DNA from: Leptolyngbyaceae cyanobacterium C42_A2020_001
GTDB taxonomy: Bacteria; Cyanobacteriota; Cyanobacteriia; Leptolyngbyales; Leptolyngbyaceae
Assembly: GCA_015272515.1 (NCBI GenBank)
Contig: JACYLN010000008.1
Location: forward strand, 1 to 38,793
Direction of reading: 5' to 3'
DNA: 38,793 nt
Positions 8,441 to 16,372 of the stretch are shown here, one piece after another. Positions within the stretch are counted from its first letter, which is position 1. Every line of letters starts with the position of its first letter. Under the pieces are notes generated by a model. The model was not told the origin of the DNA. It did not search any database and saw only the letters and a program-made list of their open reading frames with translations. The translations under genes and the position numbers were made by a program.

Positions 8441-8962
8441 CTAACAATCTTCCACTGGTTGCTCACAGGCACCAATGCTCACCCAACTGGTGGAACCGTC
8501 TGCCCAGTGTTCCTTTTTCCAGATGGGGGCGTTGTGCTTTAATGTGTCGATCGCGTATTTACATGCGGCAAACGCCTCTGACCGATGCGGACATCCCACT
8601 GCAACTAGCACACTAATTTCTCCAATCCCCAACCGCCCCACCCGATGGTGAATGACTACGTGGGTAACATCTGTCCAGCTTGCTCGAATCTCGGCAGCAA
8701 TTTTTTGAAACACACGCAACGCCATCGGCTCGTATGCCTGATACTCCAGCGCTACCACCGATTTACCATCCGTATGGTTTCGCACCATGCCGCTCATCAC
8801 GACGATCGCGCCATTGGCAGCATCATCCGCTAACCCGTACACTTCATCCAGCGATAGGGGCGCAAACCGGATAGCGAAGTGATCACCAGGATGAACACTC
8901 ACTAAGGATGGGGGCTGAGTAGGGGATTGAGCGATCGCAGGAGTGTTAGCAATCTCAGTCAT
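8441..8962 (-). CDS. moaE: Molybdopterin synthase catalytic subunit MoaE
   Basis: A 173-residue protein. MoaE inserts sulfur, carried on the MoaD thiocarboxylate, into cyclic pyranopterin monophosphate to make molybdopterin. The family signatures are clear: GAIVVMSGMVRNH, LEYQAYEPMA, HHRVGRLGIGEISV and CPHRSEAF, and the active-site lysine region YAIDTLKHNAPIWKKEHW (Lys142, and Lys149 or Lys150). The N-terminal 20 residues are a non-conserved Pro/Thr-rich extension. No moaD or other molybdopterin gene is seen beside it, so it is an isolated pathway member, common in cyanobacteria where nitrate reductase needs the cofactor. It is followed at 41 bp spacing by cutA upstream on the same strand, with no obvious functional link. 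Confidence 0.95.
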   Translation of the reverse strand: MTEIANTPAIAQSPTQPPSLVSVHPGDHFAIRFAPLSLDEVYGLADDAANGAIVVMSGMVRNHTDGKSVVALEYQAYEPMALRVFQKIAAEIRASWTDVTHVVIHHRVGRLGIGEISVLVAVGCPHRSEAFAACKYAIDTLKHNAPIWKKEHWADGSTSWVSIGACEQPVEDC

Positions 8963-9003
8963 GACTTTGTTCTAGACCTACCACCGTCACCATAACACTG
9001 AAT

Positions 9004-9339
9004 TCAGGCTGGGTTCACATGGTCTGCAATCCATTGCAAGTAGGGTTGAGAGCCTGCTAAAATCGGCAATGCAATAATCTCCGGCACTTCGTAGGGATGG
9101 ATTGCCCGGAGCTTTGCCTCTAATTCGACAAATTTGCTTAGCTCAGATTTAATCAGCAGTTGCCATTCCTCTTCCGTTTGCAGGTCACCCTGCCAGGTGT
9201 AGATAGAGCAAATTGGGAGCAGATTGACACACGCCGCCAATTTTAGTTCTACCAGCGTTTTGGCGATCGCGGCTGCCTGCGCTCTAGAGGGGGCGGTCAC
9301 CAACACCACACAAAACTGATGATTTTTCGATTGTTCCAT
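9004..9339 (-). CDS. cutA: Divalent-cation tolerance protein CutA
   Basis: A 111-residue protein of normal CutA1 length. It shows the family pattern VVLVTAPSRAQAAAIAKTLVE, LAACVNLLPICSIYTWQGDLQTEEEW, then IHPYEVPEIIALPI and YLQWI at the C terminus. CutA1 forms a very stable trimer with a ferredoxin-like fold. It has been linked to copper or divalent metal tolerance, but its biochemical role is unsettled. It lies between moaE and the HlyD-type gene on the same strand, 21 bp from the latter, so a shared transcript is possible. Confidence 0.95.
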   Translation of the reverse strand: MEQSKNHQFCVVLVTAPSRAQAAAIAKTLVELKLAACVNLLPICSIYTWQGDLQTEEEWQLLIKSELSKFVELEAKLRAIHPYEVPEIIALPILAGSQPYLQWIADHVNPA

Positions 9340-9360
9340 CTTCCGTGCTTTAGGGGCAGT

Positions 9361-10812
9361 CTAGCGAACGGATTTGAAGCTATCGACTTTTTGAGTAAAG
9401 CCATCCACAAAAATGCTCATCACTGATCGCTGCCGAACTTTGATGTTAGCGCTGACCGACATCCCTGATTGCAATCGTAAATCGCGTCCGTTATCTTTTA
9501 GCCCGTCCATGCTATCTAACCGCACGGTGACTGGAAAACTATAGAACTGACGCACTTGTGTAGGTGGAAGGGCATCAGAGCCGATTGATTCAACCACGCC
9601 TTTGAGATCACCAAATTCACTGAAGGGATAGGAATCGACTCGGACATCAACAGGTAACCCAGTCTTAATGAAACCAATATCTTTATTGGGAATGAAGAGT
9701 TCCACTTTGAGGGCATCTTTGGGAACCACTTTCAACACGGGTTCAGTAGTTGTAGCAACATAGCCTGGTCCCGATGCCTTCAGGTCGAATACAGTGCCCT
9801 CAACGGGTGCACGCACTTCTTGATATTGCAATGTTTGCTCGGCTTGTTTCAGTTGACTGTCGATTTCAGCAATTTTTTTTTCGTTTTCCACGATCGCCTT
9901 ATTCAACTCCCCATCAATTTGGGCAATCCGTTTTTCATTGTCCGCCACCTTCGTCAGCAGATCCTGATTGGAGAGCGCGATTGTGTTTTGAAATTTTTGC
10001 TGTGCTTGAGCGATCGCCAGCCTCAACCGCCCCTGTTCTTCCTGCAATTGCTGCACTCGTGCCTGACTGGTTTTTACTTCCTGCTGCTGACGCAAGTATT
10101 GAATTCGAGCTAATCCGCCTTCCCGCGCCACCTGATCTAAGTCTTTAAAGATACCTTGATTAATCTGTAAAATTTCCTTCGCAGTGTTAAGCTGCACCTG
10201 ATTTTGTGCCAGTTGCTTTTGTAATTGTTCTGTTTCTAGCTGGGCAGTGCGCTGGCGAGTCTTGACTTCTTCCAAACTAGATTGCAAACGGAGTGCTTGT
10301 TCTGAGCTGAGACTCATACCTGTGGTGGAGCCATTGAGCTGTGCCCGATACAACGCTGTTTCGGCAATCAAGGCGGCTCGGCTCTTGGTCAGTGCCAATG
10401 TTTCAGCGGGAATTTTGAATTCTGGAGTTTCACCAGTTCCATCTGGAATGGAACTGCCCATTTCCTGACGGTAGAACAATGTCTCGGCTCTCAAAGCATC
10501 CCGGATTTTTTTTAACGATTTAACCTGGGCTTCGGCTGTTTTTTGATCTAGCGTAATCAGTAGAGCACCTTTGCTAACGCGATCGCCATCTTGCACATGA
10601 ACCACCTGAACTACGCCATTCAAGGGAACCCGTACTTCTCGCACAGTGCCCTGAGGCTCTAGCTGTCCTGTTGCAGAAACGGCTTCTTCTAACTTGGCAA
10701 AATACGCCCACAGAACTGTAAACGTTGTGACTCCCACAATGCTCCAAACTACTGCCCGCGACCACTTAGGCGATCGGCGTAAAATAACTGGTTGGTCAAA
10801 ATGGGTGCTCAT
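9361..10812 (-). CDS. HlyD-family periplasmic adaptor (membrane fusion) subunit
   Basis: About 483 residues. A short cytoplasmic N terminus is followed by one membrane helix (WSRAVVWSIVGVTTFTVLWAYF), then a biotinyl-lipoyl-like half motif (GTVREVRVPLNGVVQVVHVQDGDRVSKG). A long periplasmic coiled-coil hairpin (about 90-330) contains many Gln-rich heptads. The second lipoyl half (YQEVRAPVEGTVFDL) and a beta-barrel domain end the protein. This is the adaptor that joins an inner-membrane ABC or PCAT exporter to an outer-membrane TolC-like channel, usually for peptides, proteins or glycolipids. No ABC partner is present nearby, so its cargo is unknown. The ATG at 10812 (MSTHFDQPV) is preferred to an in-frame upstream start at 10866 because the extra 18 residues are not typical of the family. 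Confidence 0.9.
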   Translation of the reverse strand: MSTHFDQPVILRRSPKWSRAVVWSIVGVTTFTVLWAYFAKLEEAVSATGQLEPQGTVREVRVPLNGVVQVVHVQDGDRVSKGALLITLDQKTAEAQVKSLKKIRDALRAETLFYRQEMGSSIPDGTGETPEFKIPAETLALTKSRAALIAETALYRAQLNGSTTGMSLSSEQALRLQSSLEEVKTRQRTAQLETEQLQKQLAQNQVQLNTAKEILQINQGIFKDLDQVAREGGLARIQYLRQQQEVKTSQARVQQLQEEQGRLRLAIAQAQQKFQNTIALSNQDLLTKVADNEKRIAQIDGELNKAIVENEKKIAEIDSQLKQAEQTLQYQEVRAPVEGTVFDLKASGPGYVATTTEPVLKVVPKDALKVELFIPNKDIGFIKTGLPVDVRVDSYPFSEFGDLKGVVESIGSDALPPTQVRQFYSFPVTVRLDSMDGLKDNGRDLRLQSGMSVSANIKVRQRSVMSIFVDGFTQKVDSFKSVR

Positions 10813-10984
10813 ATCACTGTGGTTTGTTAAGAAGTTGACTGGTATAAACAGAAAACTCTGATACAAGATAGCCTACACTGCCAGAGAGTCTGCAACCAGG
10901 TGAGAAACGGTGAAACCTGGATTTTACGTTTAATTTACAGAATCTTTTTACCTTCCTAATACTGCCAACTGAGGTTTGATAGTC

Positions 10985-11437
10985 ATGAGTTCGCCCGCTG
11001 CGATTACGTTAATTCAACGGTTACCTGCTAACTCAAACGCATCTCCGTCTCTGAATTTGCCACTGGCCGCCGAGGAACGAACGCGATCGCGCCATCGGTT
11101 TGAAACATTGGATGGACAGGTGGTTTACCTGCACCTGCCCAGGGGGACTGTATTGCAGGATGGCGATTTGCTGCAAACCGAAGATGGATTGATCGTTCAG
11201 GTGGTGGCAAAGCCGGAACCCGTCCTCACGGTCACAGCTCCTTCTCCACTGCAACTGCTGCAAGCGGCATATCATCTTGGCAACCGCCATGTACCGCTGG
11301 AAATTACGGAAACCTACCTGCGGCTGTCTCCCGATTCGGTGCTGCAAGAAATGTTACGGCATCGGGGGCTAGCGGTGGTTGAAGAAGTGCAGCCCTTTCA
11401 GCCAGAGGTGGGGGCGTATGGTGGACATCAGCATTAG
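10985..11437 (+). CDS. ureE: Urease accessory protein UreE (nickel chaperone)
   Basis: A 150-residue protein. UreE delivers Ni(II) to the UreFDG complex that activates urease. It shows the N-terminal half with [26 protein letters not shown] and the C-terminal metal-binding half with [17 protein letters not shown], whose His aligns with the conserved dimer-interface nickel ligand. The C terminus GAYGGHQH is a very short His tail compared with His-rich enterobacterial forms. The ATG at 10985 has GAGG ten bases upstream; an in-frame TTG at 10976 is less likely. It is divergent from the HlyD-type gene and followed by ureF, but the other ure genes are not in the window. A MITE-like element separates it from ureF. 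Confidence 0.95.
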   Translation: MSSPAAITLIQRLPANSNASPSLNLPLAAEERTRSRHRFETLDGQVVYLHLPRGTVLQDGDLLQTEDGLIVQVVAKPEPVLTVTAPSPLQLLQAAYHLGNRHVPLEITETYLRLSPDSVLQEMLRHRGLAVVEEVQPFQPEVGAYGGHQH

Positions 11438-11454
11438 GGGGATAGGGAAGTGGG

Positions 11455-11598
11455 GGCGTTGCTGAATCCAACTATGATTCGCCCCCTTAACCCCCCAACT
11501 TTGGGGGGCAACAGTCTTCAAAGTCCCCCAGAATTGGGGGATTTAGGGGGCAATGCAGAAACTCACTTTGTAATTTCATACTTCTATTCAGCAACGCC
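11455..11598. mobile_element. MITE-like element, 144 bp, with 8-bp target duplication
   Basis: Perfect 13-bp terminal inverted repeats (GGCGTTGCTGAAT at 11455-11467, its complement at 11586-11598) bound a non-coding 144-bp segment. GAAGTGGG occurs directly outside both ends (11447-11454 and 11599-11606), a clean target-site duplication. The interior holds C-run/G-run hairpins of a type common between cyanobacterial genes. It lies in the ureE-ureF gap. No transposase is encoded, so it would have been mobilised in trans; the terminal repeat recalls IS903-like IS5-family ends, but that identity is a guess. Confidence 0.85.
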
Positions 11599-11661
11599 GA
11601 AGTGGGAACTGTAGGGGCAATGTCTTGGGTTTGCCCAGCAAAATATAAAGAGAAAAGGGAC

Positions 11662-12357
11662 ATGGGAGAGTTTGAGTTATTACGTTTGTTACAGCTTGCC
11701 AGTCCGGCGTTGCCGATTGGGGCATATAGCTATTCGGAGGGGGTGGAGTCGCTGGTGGAGATGGGGGCGATCGCCAGTTCAACCAGTCTGGAACATTGGA
11801 TTAGGCAAGAACTGTGCTACGGAGCGGGGCGGCTGGAGGCAGCGGTGATGCTGCGAGGATACGAGGCGATTCAGCGGCGGGATGCAGTCGATCTACAGTA
11901 TTGGAATCAGTGGCTTTTGGCAGCACGAGAAACAGAGGAGTTGCGCTTGCAGAGTGTGCAGATGGGGCGATCGCTGTTGCGGTTGTATCTTGATTTGCAT
12001 CCCGATGCGTTGCTGAAAAATAAACAATTGTTCTTGCTAGATGGGCTGCAAACGCAGGACTGTAATTTGCCCATTGCATTTGCGATCGTGGCGGCTGGCT
12101 GGCAGATTAACCGCCAGGCTGCGCTGCTAGGGTATCTTCACAGTTGGGCAACGAACCTTGTGAATGCTGGGATTAAACTCATCCCTCTAGGACAAACCGC
12201 CGGACAACAAATGTTGCTAAACCTCCAGCCAGTTTTGCTTCAAGCAGCGGCAGAGATTGCAGTCCTGCCGGATGAGCAGTTAGATAGCTGTAGCTGGGGA
12301 CTCGCGATCGCGAGTATGACCCACGAAACTCAATACAGTCGTTTATTCCGAAGTTAA
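11662..12357 (+). CDS. ureF: Urease accessory protein UreF
   Basis: A 231-residue protein. UreF joins UreD and UreG on apo-urease and gates nickel insertion. Family signatures are [25 protein letters not shown] at the start, then [18 protein letters not shown] and QMGRSLL, with the conserved C-terminal region [24 protein letters not shown]. The ATG at 11662 starts the conserved domain directly and follows AAGGGA; the in-frame sequence back to 11602 crosses the edge of the MITE-like element and does not look like UreF. Co-directional with ureE, from which it is separated by the transposon insertion. Confidence 0.95.
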   Translation: MGEFELLRLLQLASPALPIGAYSYSEGVESLVEMGAIASSTSLEHWIRQELCYGAGRLEAAVMLRGYEAIQRRDAVDLQYWNQWLLAARETEELRLQSVQMGRSLLRLYLDLHPDALLKNKQLFLLDGLQTQDCNLPIAFAIVAAGWQINRQAALLGYLHSWATNLVNAGIKLIPLGQTAGQQMLLNLQPVLLQAAAEIAVLPDEQLDSCSWGLAIASMTHETQYSRLFRS

Positions 12358-12551
12358 GCAAACAAAATTCTATTGATAAGTTGTGCTGAACAGAAGAAAA
12401 GTTTAAGAAAGCCTAACTTTTGTTTACACGGCTTTACCTTTGAATAAGTATTTATACCTCTCCCCAGAGGTGGCGCTTCGGCGCTGTCTGCGGTTAAGGA
12501 AGTTTTTGTTTGACAACTTTTTTAACACTAGTATCATTTGTCACTGTTGCG

Positions 12552-13097
12552 ATGCAGAGATTAAGTGTAGAGACATTACTTGCTGAATACCGACTTGGTA
12601 AGCGCGACTTCAGTAAGGCAAATTTAAGTGAAGCCAACCTGTTTGAAGTTGACTTATCCCAAGTGAATTTTTCTGATGGCGATCTGACGAATGGTTACAT
12701 GCCCTATTCAAATTTAAGCCAAGCAAATTTTCAAAATGCTGTTTTGCGAAATGCGGAATTGAGTGATAGTCAGCTCTATCAAGCCAATTTTGCAAACGCA
12801 AATTTAGAGGATAGCAAACTGTCTAGAGCTAATCTTCGATCTGCTAATTTATCCCACGCCAATTTAGTTAGAGCTAATCTTCAGGGAGCCGATCTATCGA
12901 ATGCGAATTTAAGTTCTGCGGATTTAAGAAATGCAGATCTATCCCGCGCCAATCTGGAGAATGCCGTTTTGACCAATGCTCAACTCAGCGGTGCTACGTT
13001 CTTTCGCGCTCAAAACGCCAACTTCTCGGGAGCCTTGATAGATGCCAGCACAACCCTACCCGATGGGCATCGACCGAGTGAAGGTGAGGGAGAATAG
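12552..13097 (+). CDS. Pentapeptide-repeat protein
   Basis: About 182 residues, nearly all tandem A(N/D)LXX pentapeptides (for example FSKANLSEANLFEVDL and LRSANLSHANLVRANL). These fold as a right-handed quadrilateral beta helix. The short N-terminal helix MQRLSVETLLAEYRLGKRDF is the usual cap that leads into the first coil in cyanobacterial members. There is no signal peptide with the 12552 start; an in-frame TTG at 12510 would add a hydrophobic stretch (TTFLTLVSFVTVA) and could make a membrane-targeted form. Neither start has a strong ribosome site. Biochemical function is not known for most of this family. Confidence 0.9.
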   Translation: MQRLSVETLLAEYRLGKRDFSKANLSEANLFEVDLSQVNFSDGDLTNGYMPYSNLSQANFQNAVLRNAELSDSQLYQANFANANLEDSKLSRANLRSANLSHANLVRANLQGADLSNANLSSADLRNADLSRANLENAVLTNAQLSGATFFRAQNANFSGALIDASTTLPDGHRPSEGEGE

Positions 13098-13259
13098 GTG
13101 ATTGGTGATTGATGAACGAATAGGTAGGTAAGTAAGTAGGTAGATGGAATTTCACTCGCTCACTCGCCTACCCCTTCATCTATCCATCTCCCTATCTCCT
13201 CCACTTCTCTTATCTTCCTGACCTTCTTGTTCTTCGCCTGCCTTCTGGCTTCTGCCTTC
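13098..13259. repeat. Simple-sequence intergenic repeat tract
   Basis: Low-complexity DNA built of TAGG/TAAG steps, then C/T-rich CTCAC, CATC and CCTTCT units. A 15-mer here (13143-13157, GATGGAATTTCACTC) occurs as its exact reverse complement inside the glycosyltransferase gene at 21694-21708, so the tract belongs to a dispersed family. No gene is present. Confidence 0.7.
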
Positions 13260-14252
13260 TCAGTCTTGCTCAAAGGCTTTGCCGAGTGCGGCGGGTGGGG
13301 TGCTGTGGATGGTTTGCCTGGCGGCACGCCCAATTTGGGGAGGAAGCAATTTGAGCGATCGCTCTAGCCACTCGCTTGAAGTTAATACCAGAAACAAAAT
13401 CATCAACACAAATGGAGCGACGGTAAATACCTGGGTGGGCACGTTGGGGATGGTGCTTTGGGCGACGCTTGCTAGCGATTGCAGCACCCCAAATAGGTAG
13501 CAACTGAGCGCCACTCGCAGGGGATTCCACCCGCCAAAAATGACGATCGCCAATGCAATCCAACCGTAGCCTGCGGTGTGGCGATGGCTCCATCCAGCTT
13601 TGAAATCTAGCGAAAAGGCGGCTCCGCCAATTCCCATTAGTGCCCCACCGAATAACGTGTAGACATAGCGCATCAGCACAACATTGGTGCCACGGGCGAA
13701 AGCTGCCCCAGGTTGTTCCCCGATTGCTCGCAGCATCAGCCCAGAGCGGGTGCGGTAGAAGTAAATCACGGCTGCCACAATCAACCCATAGCTAAGATAC
13801 ACTAGCAAATCGCTTTGGAAAAATAGCTTGCCCAGGATGGGAATGTCTTGCAGGATGGGGATTCTGAAGCTAGGAACGGTGGGTCCGGGGATGCGAACAA
13901 AGGGATTGCCCAAAAACGATGACAGATCGGCACAGAGCAGTGCCAGCACAAACCCGATCGCCACTTGAGACTGCTTCAGGGTTAACGCTCCAAATGCCAC
14001 AATTGCCGCGATCGCAGCACCCACAATTGCTGCCGCCGCAAATCCTAGCATTAGGCTGGGCACCGTTCCCAAGCCTTCTGTGGTTTTGGCAATAGCAAAC
14101 CCCGACATGGCGCACAGCAAAATTGTGCCTTCGGCTGAGAGGTTAATCACCCCTGCCCGTTCGGTAAAGGTTTCGCCGATGGTGGCAAACACGAGCGGTG
14201 TAGAAGTTGCGATCGCCACTGAAAGAATCGAAATAATCTGGGAAGTTTCCAT
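13260..14252 (-). CDS. ABC transporter permease, NupQ/YufQ-like (nucleoside or simple-sugar type)
   Basis: About 330 residues and eight to ten hydrophobic segments. The N terminus has the signature LVFATIGETFTERAGVINLSAEGTIL, typical of BPD_transp_2 permeases such as NupQ that work with BmpA/NupN lipoproteins to import nucleosides. The EAA-like loop is RAIGEQPGAAFARG, and the family motif AGYGWIALAIVIFGGWNPLRV lies near the C terminus. The ATG at 14252 (METSQIISIL) is preferred to a longer in-frame start at 14285. No ATPase, second permease or binding protein is adjacent, so this is an isolated subunit. The neighbouring apt gene fits a purine-salvage theme, but that is only inference. Confidence 0.88.
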   Translation of the reverse strand: METSQIISILSVAIATSTPLVFATIGETFTERAGVINLSAEGTILLCAMSGFAIAKTTEGLGTVPSLMLGFAAAAIVGAAIAAIVAFGALTLKQSQVAIGFVLALLCADLSSFLGNPFVRIPGPTVPSFRIPILQDIPILGKLFFQSDLLVYLSYGLIVAAVIYFYRTRSGLMLRAIGEQPGAAFARGTNVVLMRYVYTLFGGALMGIGGAAFSLDFKAGWSHRHTAGYGWIALAIVIFGGWNPLRVALSCYLFGVLQSLASVAQSTIPNVPTQVFTVAPFVLMILFLVLTSSEWLERSLKLLPPQIGRAARQTIHSTPPAALGKAFEQD

Positions 14253-14349
14253 TGCGGTAGCAGTTTTCAACTGTACGAAATACACCCTATGCCCTAGCCC
14301 CTACACCCTGCCGCAACAGACAATACCAGGGGGAAGCAACTATTTCCTA

Positions 14350-14655
14350 TCAACTTCCTCGTGCTAAAAACTCAATCTTTGGTAGCAGCGGATCTTGTAC
14401 GATTCCCACGCCGCCAAAATTCCAGCGCTTGATCAGGGCTTCGAGTTGACTTCCTGGAATCGACTCAACCGCAAAGCGATCGGCGATGTCTTTCCCGTGG
14501 GTATTCAGGTAGCTGAGGGCATCAAAGTGTTCCTGAAACAACAGCAAATAGCCAGAATTGCTTTTTGCTGCGGATGCTTCATCCTGCCGTAGATGGGCAA
14601 CCAGATATTGACCATCCACCTTTGAGCGCACTAAGTAATAGGTTTGGGAATACAT
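14350..14655 (-). CDS. Conserved-looking small protein of unknown function
   Basis: A 101-residue soluble protein that I do not recognise. It opens MYSQTYYLVRSKVDGQYLVAH, has a central LLLFQEHFDALSYLNTHG segment and ends in a region rich in Gly, Ile and Val. The composition suggests a small alpha/beta domain without membrane segments, metal motifs or signal peptide. It begins 2 bp after the stop of the DppB-like permease gene, so it is almost certainly on that transcript and probably translationally coupled. It lies about 97 bp before the NupQ-like gene. Confidence 0.75.
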   Translation of the reverse strand: MYSQTYYLVRSKVDGQYLVAHLRQDEASAAKSNSGYLLLFQEHFDALSYLNTHGKDIADRFAVESIPGSQLEALIKRWNFGGVGIVQDPLLPKIEFLARGS

Positions 14656-14657
14656 GA

Positions 14658-15707
14658 TTAACCGTCATCTCCCAATTTGATTCGGGGATCAACCAGCTTT
14701 AGCAGCAGGTCTGCTAACAGGTTACCGACGATCAGCATCGCTGCTCCAATCATCAGGCTGGCCATCACCAGGTAAATGTCTTGTGCCAGCAACGCCTGGT
14801 AAATCAGTCGTCCAAGACCGGGCCAGTTAAAAAAGTACTCGGTGATGAAAGCTCCACTTAGCAATGCCGCAAATTCAAAGCCCAACAGCGTGATTAATGG
14901 ATTGATGGCATTTCGCAGGGCATGGACGTAAATGACTCGATTTTCAGGTAAGCCTTTGGCGCGGGCAGTTTGAATGTAGTCTTGCCGCAACACGTCTAGT
15001 AATTGTCCACGGGTGATGCGCTGGAGTCCGGCAAAGCTGGTGATGCTGAGGGCGATCGTGGGCAAAATCATGTGCCAGCCAATATCCAAAATTTTGCCGA
15101 ACAGGGTGAGGTCTTCAAAATCAATGCTGGTCATGTCGCCCACGGGGAAAAGCGGCGTGGTGTTTTGGGCAAAGATCAGCAGTAGTAGGGCTGCAATGAA
15201 ACTGGGAAAGCCCTGCCCGATGTAACTGATGACCCGAAACAGGCGATCGATAAATTTGTTTTGATTCACGGCACCAATGATCCCCATTGGTACTGCGATC
15301 GCCCAGGTAAACACCAGCGACGAAATTGCCAACAGCAGCGTTGCGGCAACCCGTTCCCACAGCAAGGAAGACACGGAGCGGTTGTAAACAAAGCTTTCAC
15401 CAAAGTTGCCCTGCAAAACCACCTGCCGCAGCCAGCGAAAGTACTGTTCAATCCAGGATTTATCCAACCCAAACTGCCGCTGGAGTTGCTCGATCCGCTC
15501 TGGCGAAATCTTGGGGTTTTCTTTCAAGGCGCTCAAATAATCACCGGGTGCAATTTGAATCAGCAGAAAACATAGCATGGATGCCAGCAGCAGGGTGATC
15601 AAGCCTTGCAGCAACCGCTTGACAATGTAGGCAAACGTGTCGCTGGCAAAGAACGTTGTCAACGCATCGATCGCAGACTCAAACCGATTTTGAACGGAAG
15701 TGCTCAT
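14658..15707 (-). CDS. ABC transporter permease, DppB/OppB-like
   Basis: A 349-residue inner-membrane permease of the BPD_transp_1 family. It has the DppB-type N-terminal helix and LIQIAPGDYLSALKENPKISPERIEQLQRQFGLDKSWIEQYFRWL, the periplasmic segment found in peptide and nickel permeases. The coupling loop is ARAKGLPENRVIYVHALRNAINPLITLLG, which contacts the ATPase, and the C terminus DLLLKLVDPRIKLG is typical. Cyanobacterial homologues often stand alone in the genome rather than in a full dpp operon, and no ATPase or binding protein is visible here. The peptide-uptake label therefore rests on the family only. Confidence 0.92.
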   Translation of the reverse strand: MSTSVQNRFESAIDALTTFFASDTFAYIVKRLLQGLITLLLASMLCFLLIQIAPGDYLSALKENPKISPERIEQLQRQFGLDKSWIEQYFRWLRQVVLQGNFGESFVYNRSVSSLLWERVAATLLLAISSLVFTWAIAVPMGIIGAVNQNKFIDRLFRVISYIGQGFPSFIAALLLLIFAQNTTPLFPVGDMTSIDFEDLTLFGKILDIGWHMILPTIALSITSFAGLQRITRGQLLDVLRQDYIQTARAKGLPENRVIYVHALRNAINPLITLLGFEFAALLSGAFITEYFFNWPGLGRLIYQALLAQDIYLVMASLMIGAAMLIVGNLLADLLLKLVDPRIKLGDDG

Positions 15708-15773
15708 GTCCTAACTGTGGGCTGTAGGAGTGGTTTCCAGTGTAGTCGTTAATTTGGTTCAACGAACAGCCAC

Positions 15774-16298
15774 TCAATCCCCTTCGTATTGCACCAACGA
15801 AATAATTGGCACAGAAGGTAACTTTTCGCGTCCCTTGAGATCCACCAGTTCAATCACAAAAGCGCATCCCACCAGGGTGCCGCCTGCTTGCTGAATCAAT
15901 TCAGCCGTGGCACCTGCTGTCCCACCCGTAGCAATCAAGTCATCCACCATCAGCACTTTAGAACCGGGCGGATAGAGCGCATCCTGATGCACCTCCAGGC
16001 GATCGCGACCGTATTCCAACTCGTACTCAATCGCATGAACCGCTGCTGGCAACTTGCCCGGTTTACGAACTGGAACAAACCCAGCTCCTAGTTTGGTTGC
16101 TAGCGCTGCCCCAAAGATAAAACCGCGAGACTCCATTCCGGCAATGAAATCGGGCGATAGATCGGCGCACTTTTCGGCAAGGCACTGAATGGTGTAATCA
16201 AACCCTTTGGCATCTCGTAGCAGGGTGGTAATGTCCTTAAACGAAATCCCAGGTTTGGGAAAATCTGGCACTTCACGAATCAGCGTTTTGATATCCAT
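15774..16298 (-). CDS. apt: Adenine phosphoribosyltransferase
   Basis: A 174-residue cytosolic enzyme that joins adenine and PRPP to make AMP and pyrophosphate. The order of motifs is standard: [21 protein letters not shown] at the N terminus, [25 protein letters not shown], then the PRPP-binding loop [15 protein letters not shown] and the C-terminal EL segment. Length and start are normal. It stands alone between the adenylate cyclase gene and the DppB-like permease on the same strand, with no overlap, so a private promoter is likely. Confidence 0.96.
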   Translation of the reverse strand: MDIKTLIREVPDFPKPGISFKDITTLLRDAKGFDYTIQCLAEKCADLSPDFIAGMESRGFIFGAALATKLGAGFVPVRKPGKLPAAVHAIEYELEYGRDRLEVHQDALYPPGSKVLMVDDLIATGGTAGATAELIQQAGGTLVGCAFVIELVDLKGREKLPSVPIISLVQYEGD

Positions 16299-16372
16299 AA
16301 GTCAGTCAGGGGATCACTCAATACCAGTCGGTTTATACCAGATCTTGTACCCCTATATTGTTGCAGTCACGT

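Noticed and set aside
12397-12421. AAAAGTT/AACTTTT inverted repeat after ureF as a terminator
   Set aside because: The stem is short and AT-only, with no convincing U tract, so I left it out of the features.
13098-13259. Possible CRISPR array because of short repeating units
   Set aside because: The units are 4-8 bp simple-sequence steps without 25-37 bp repeats or unique spacers.
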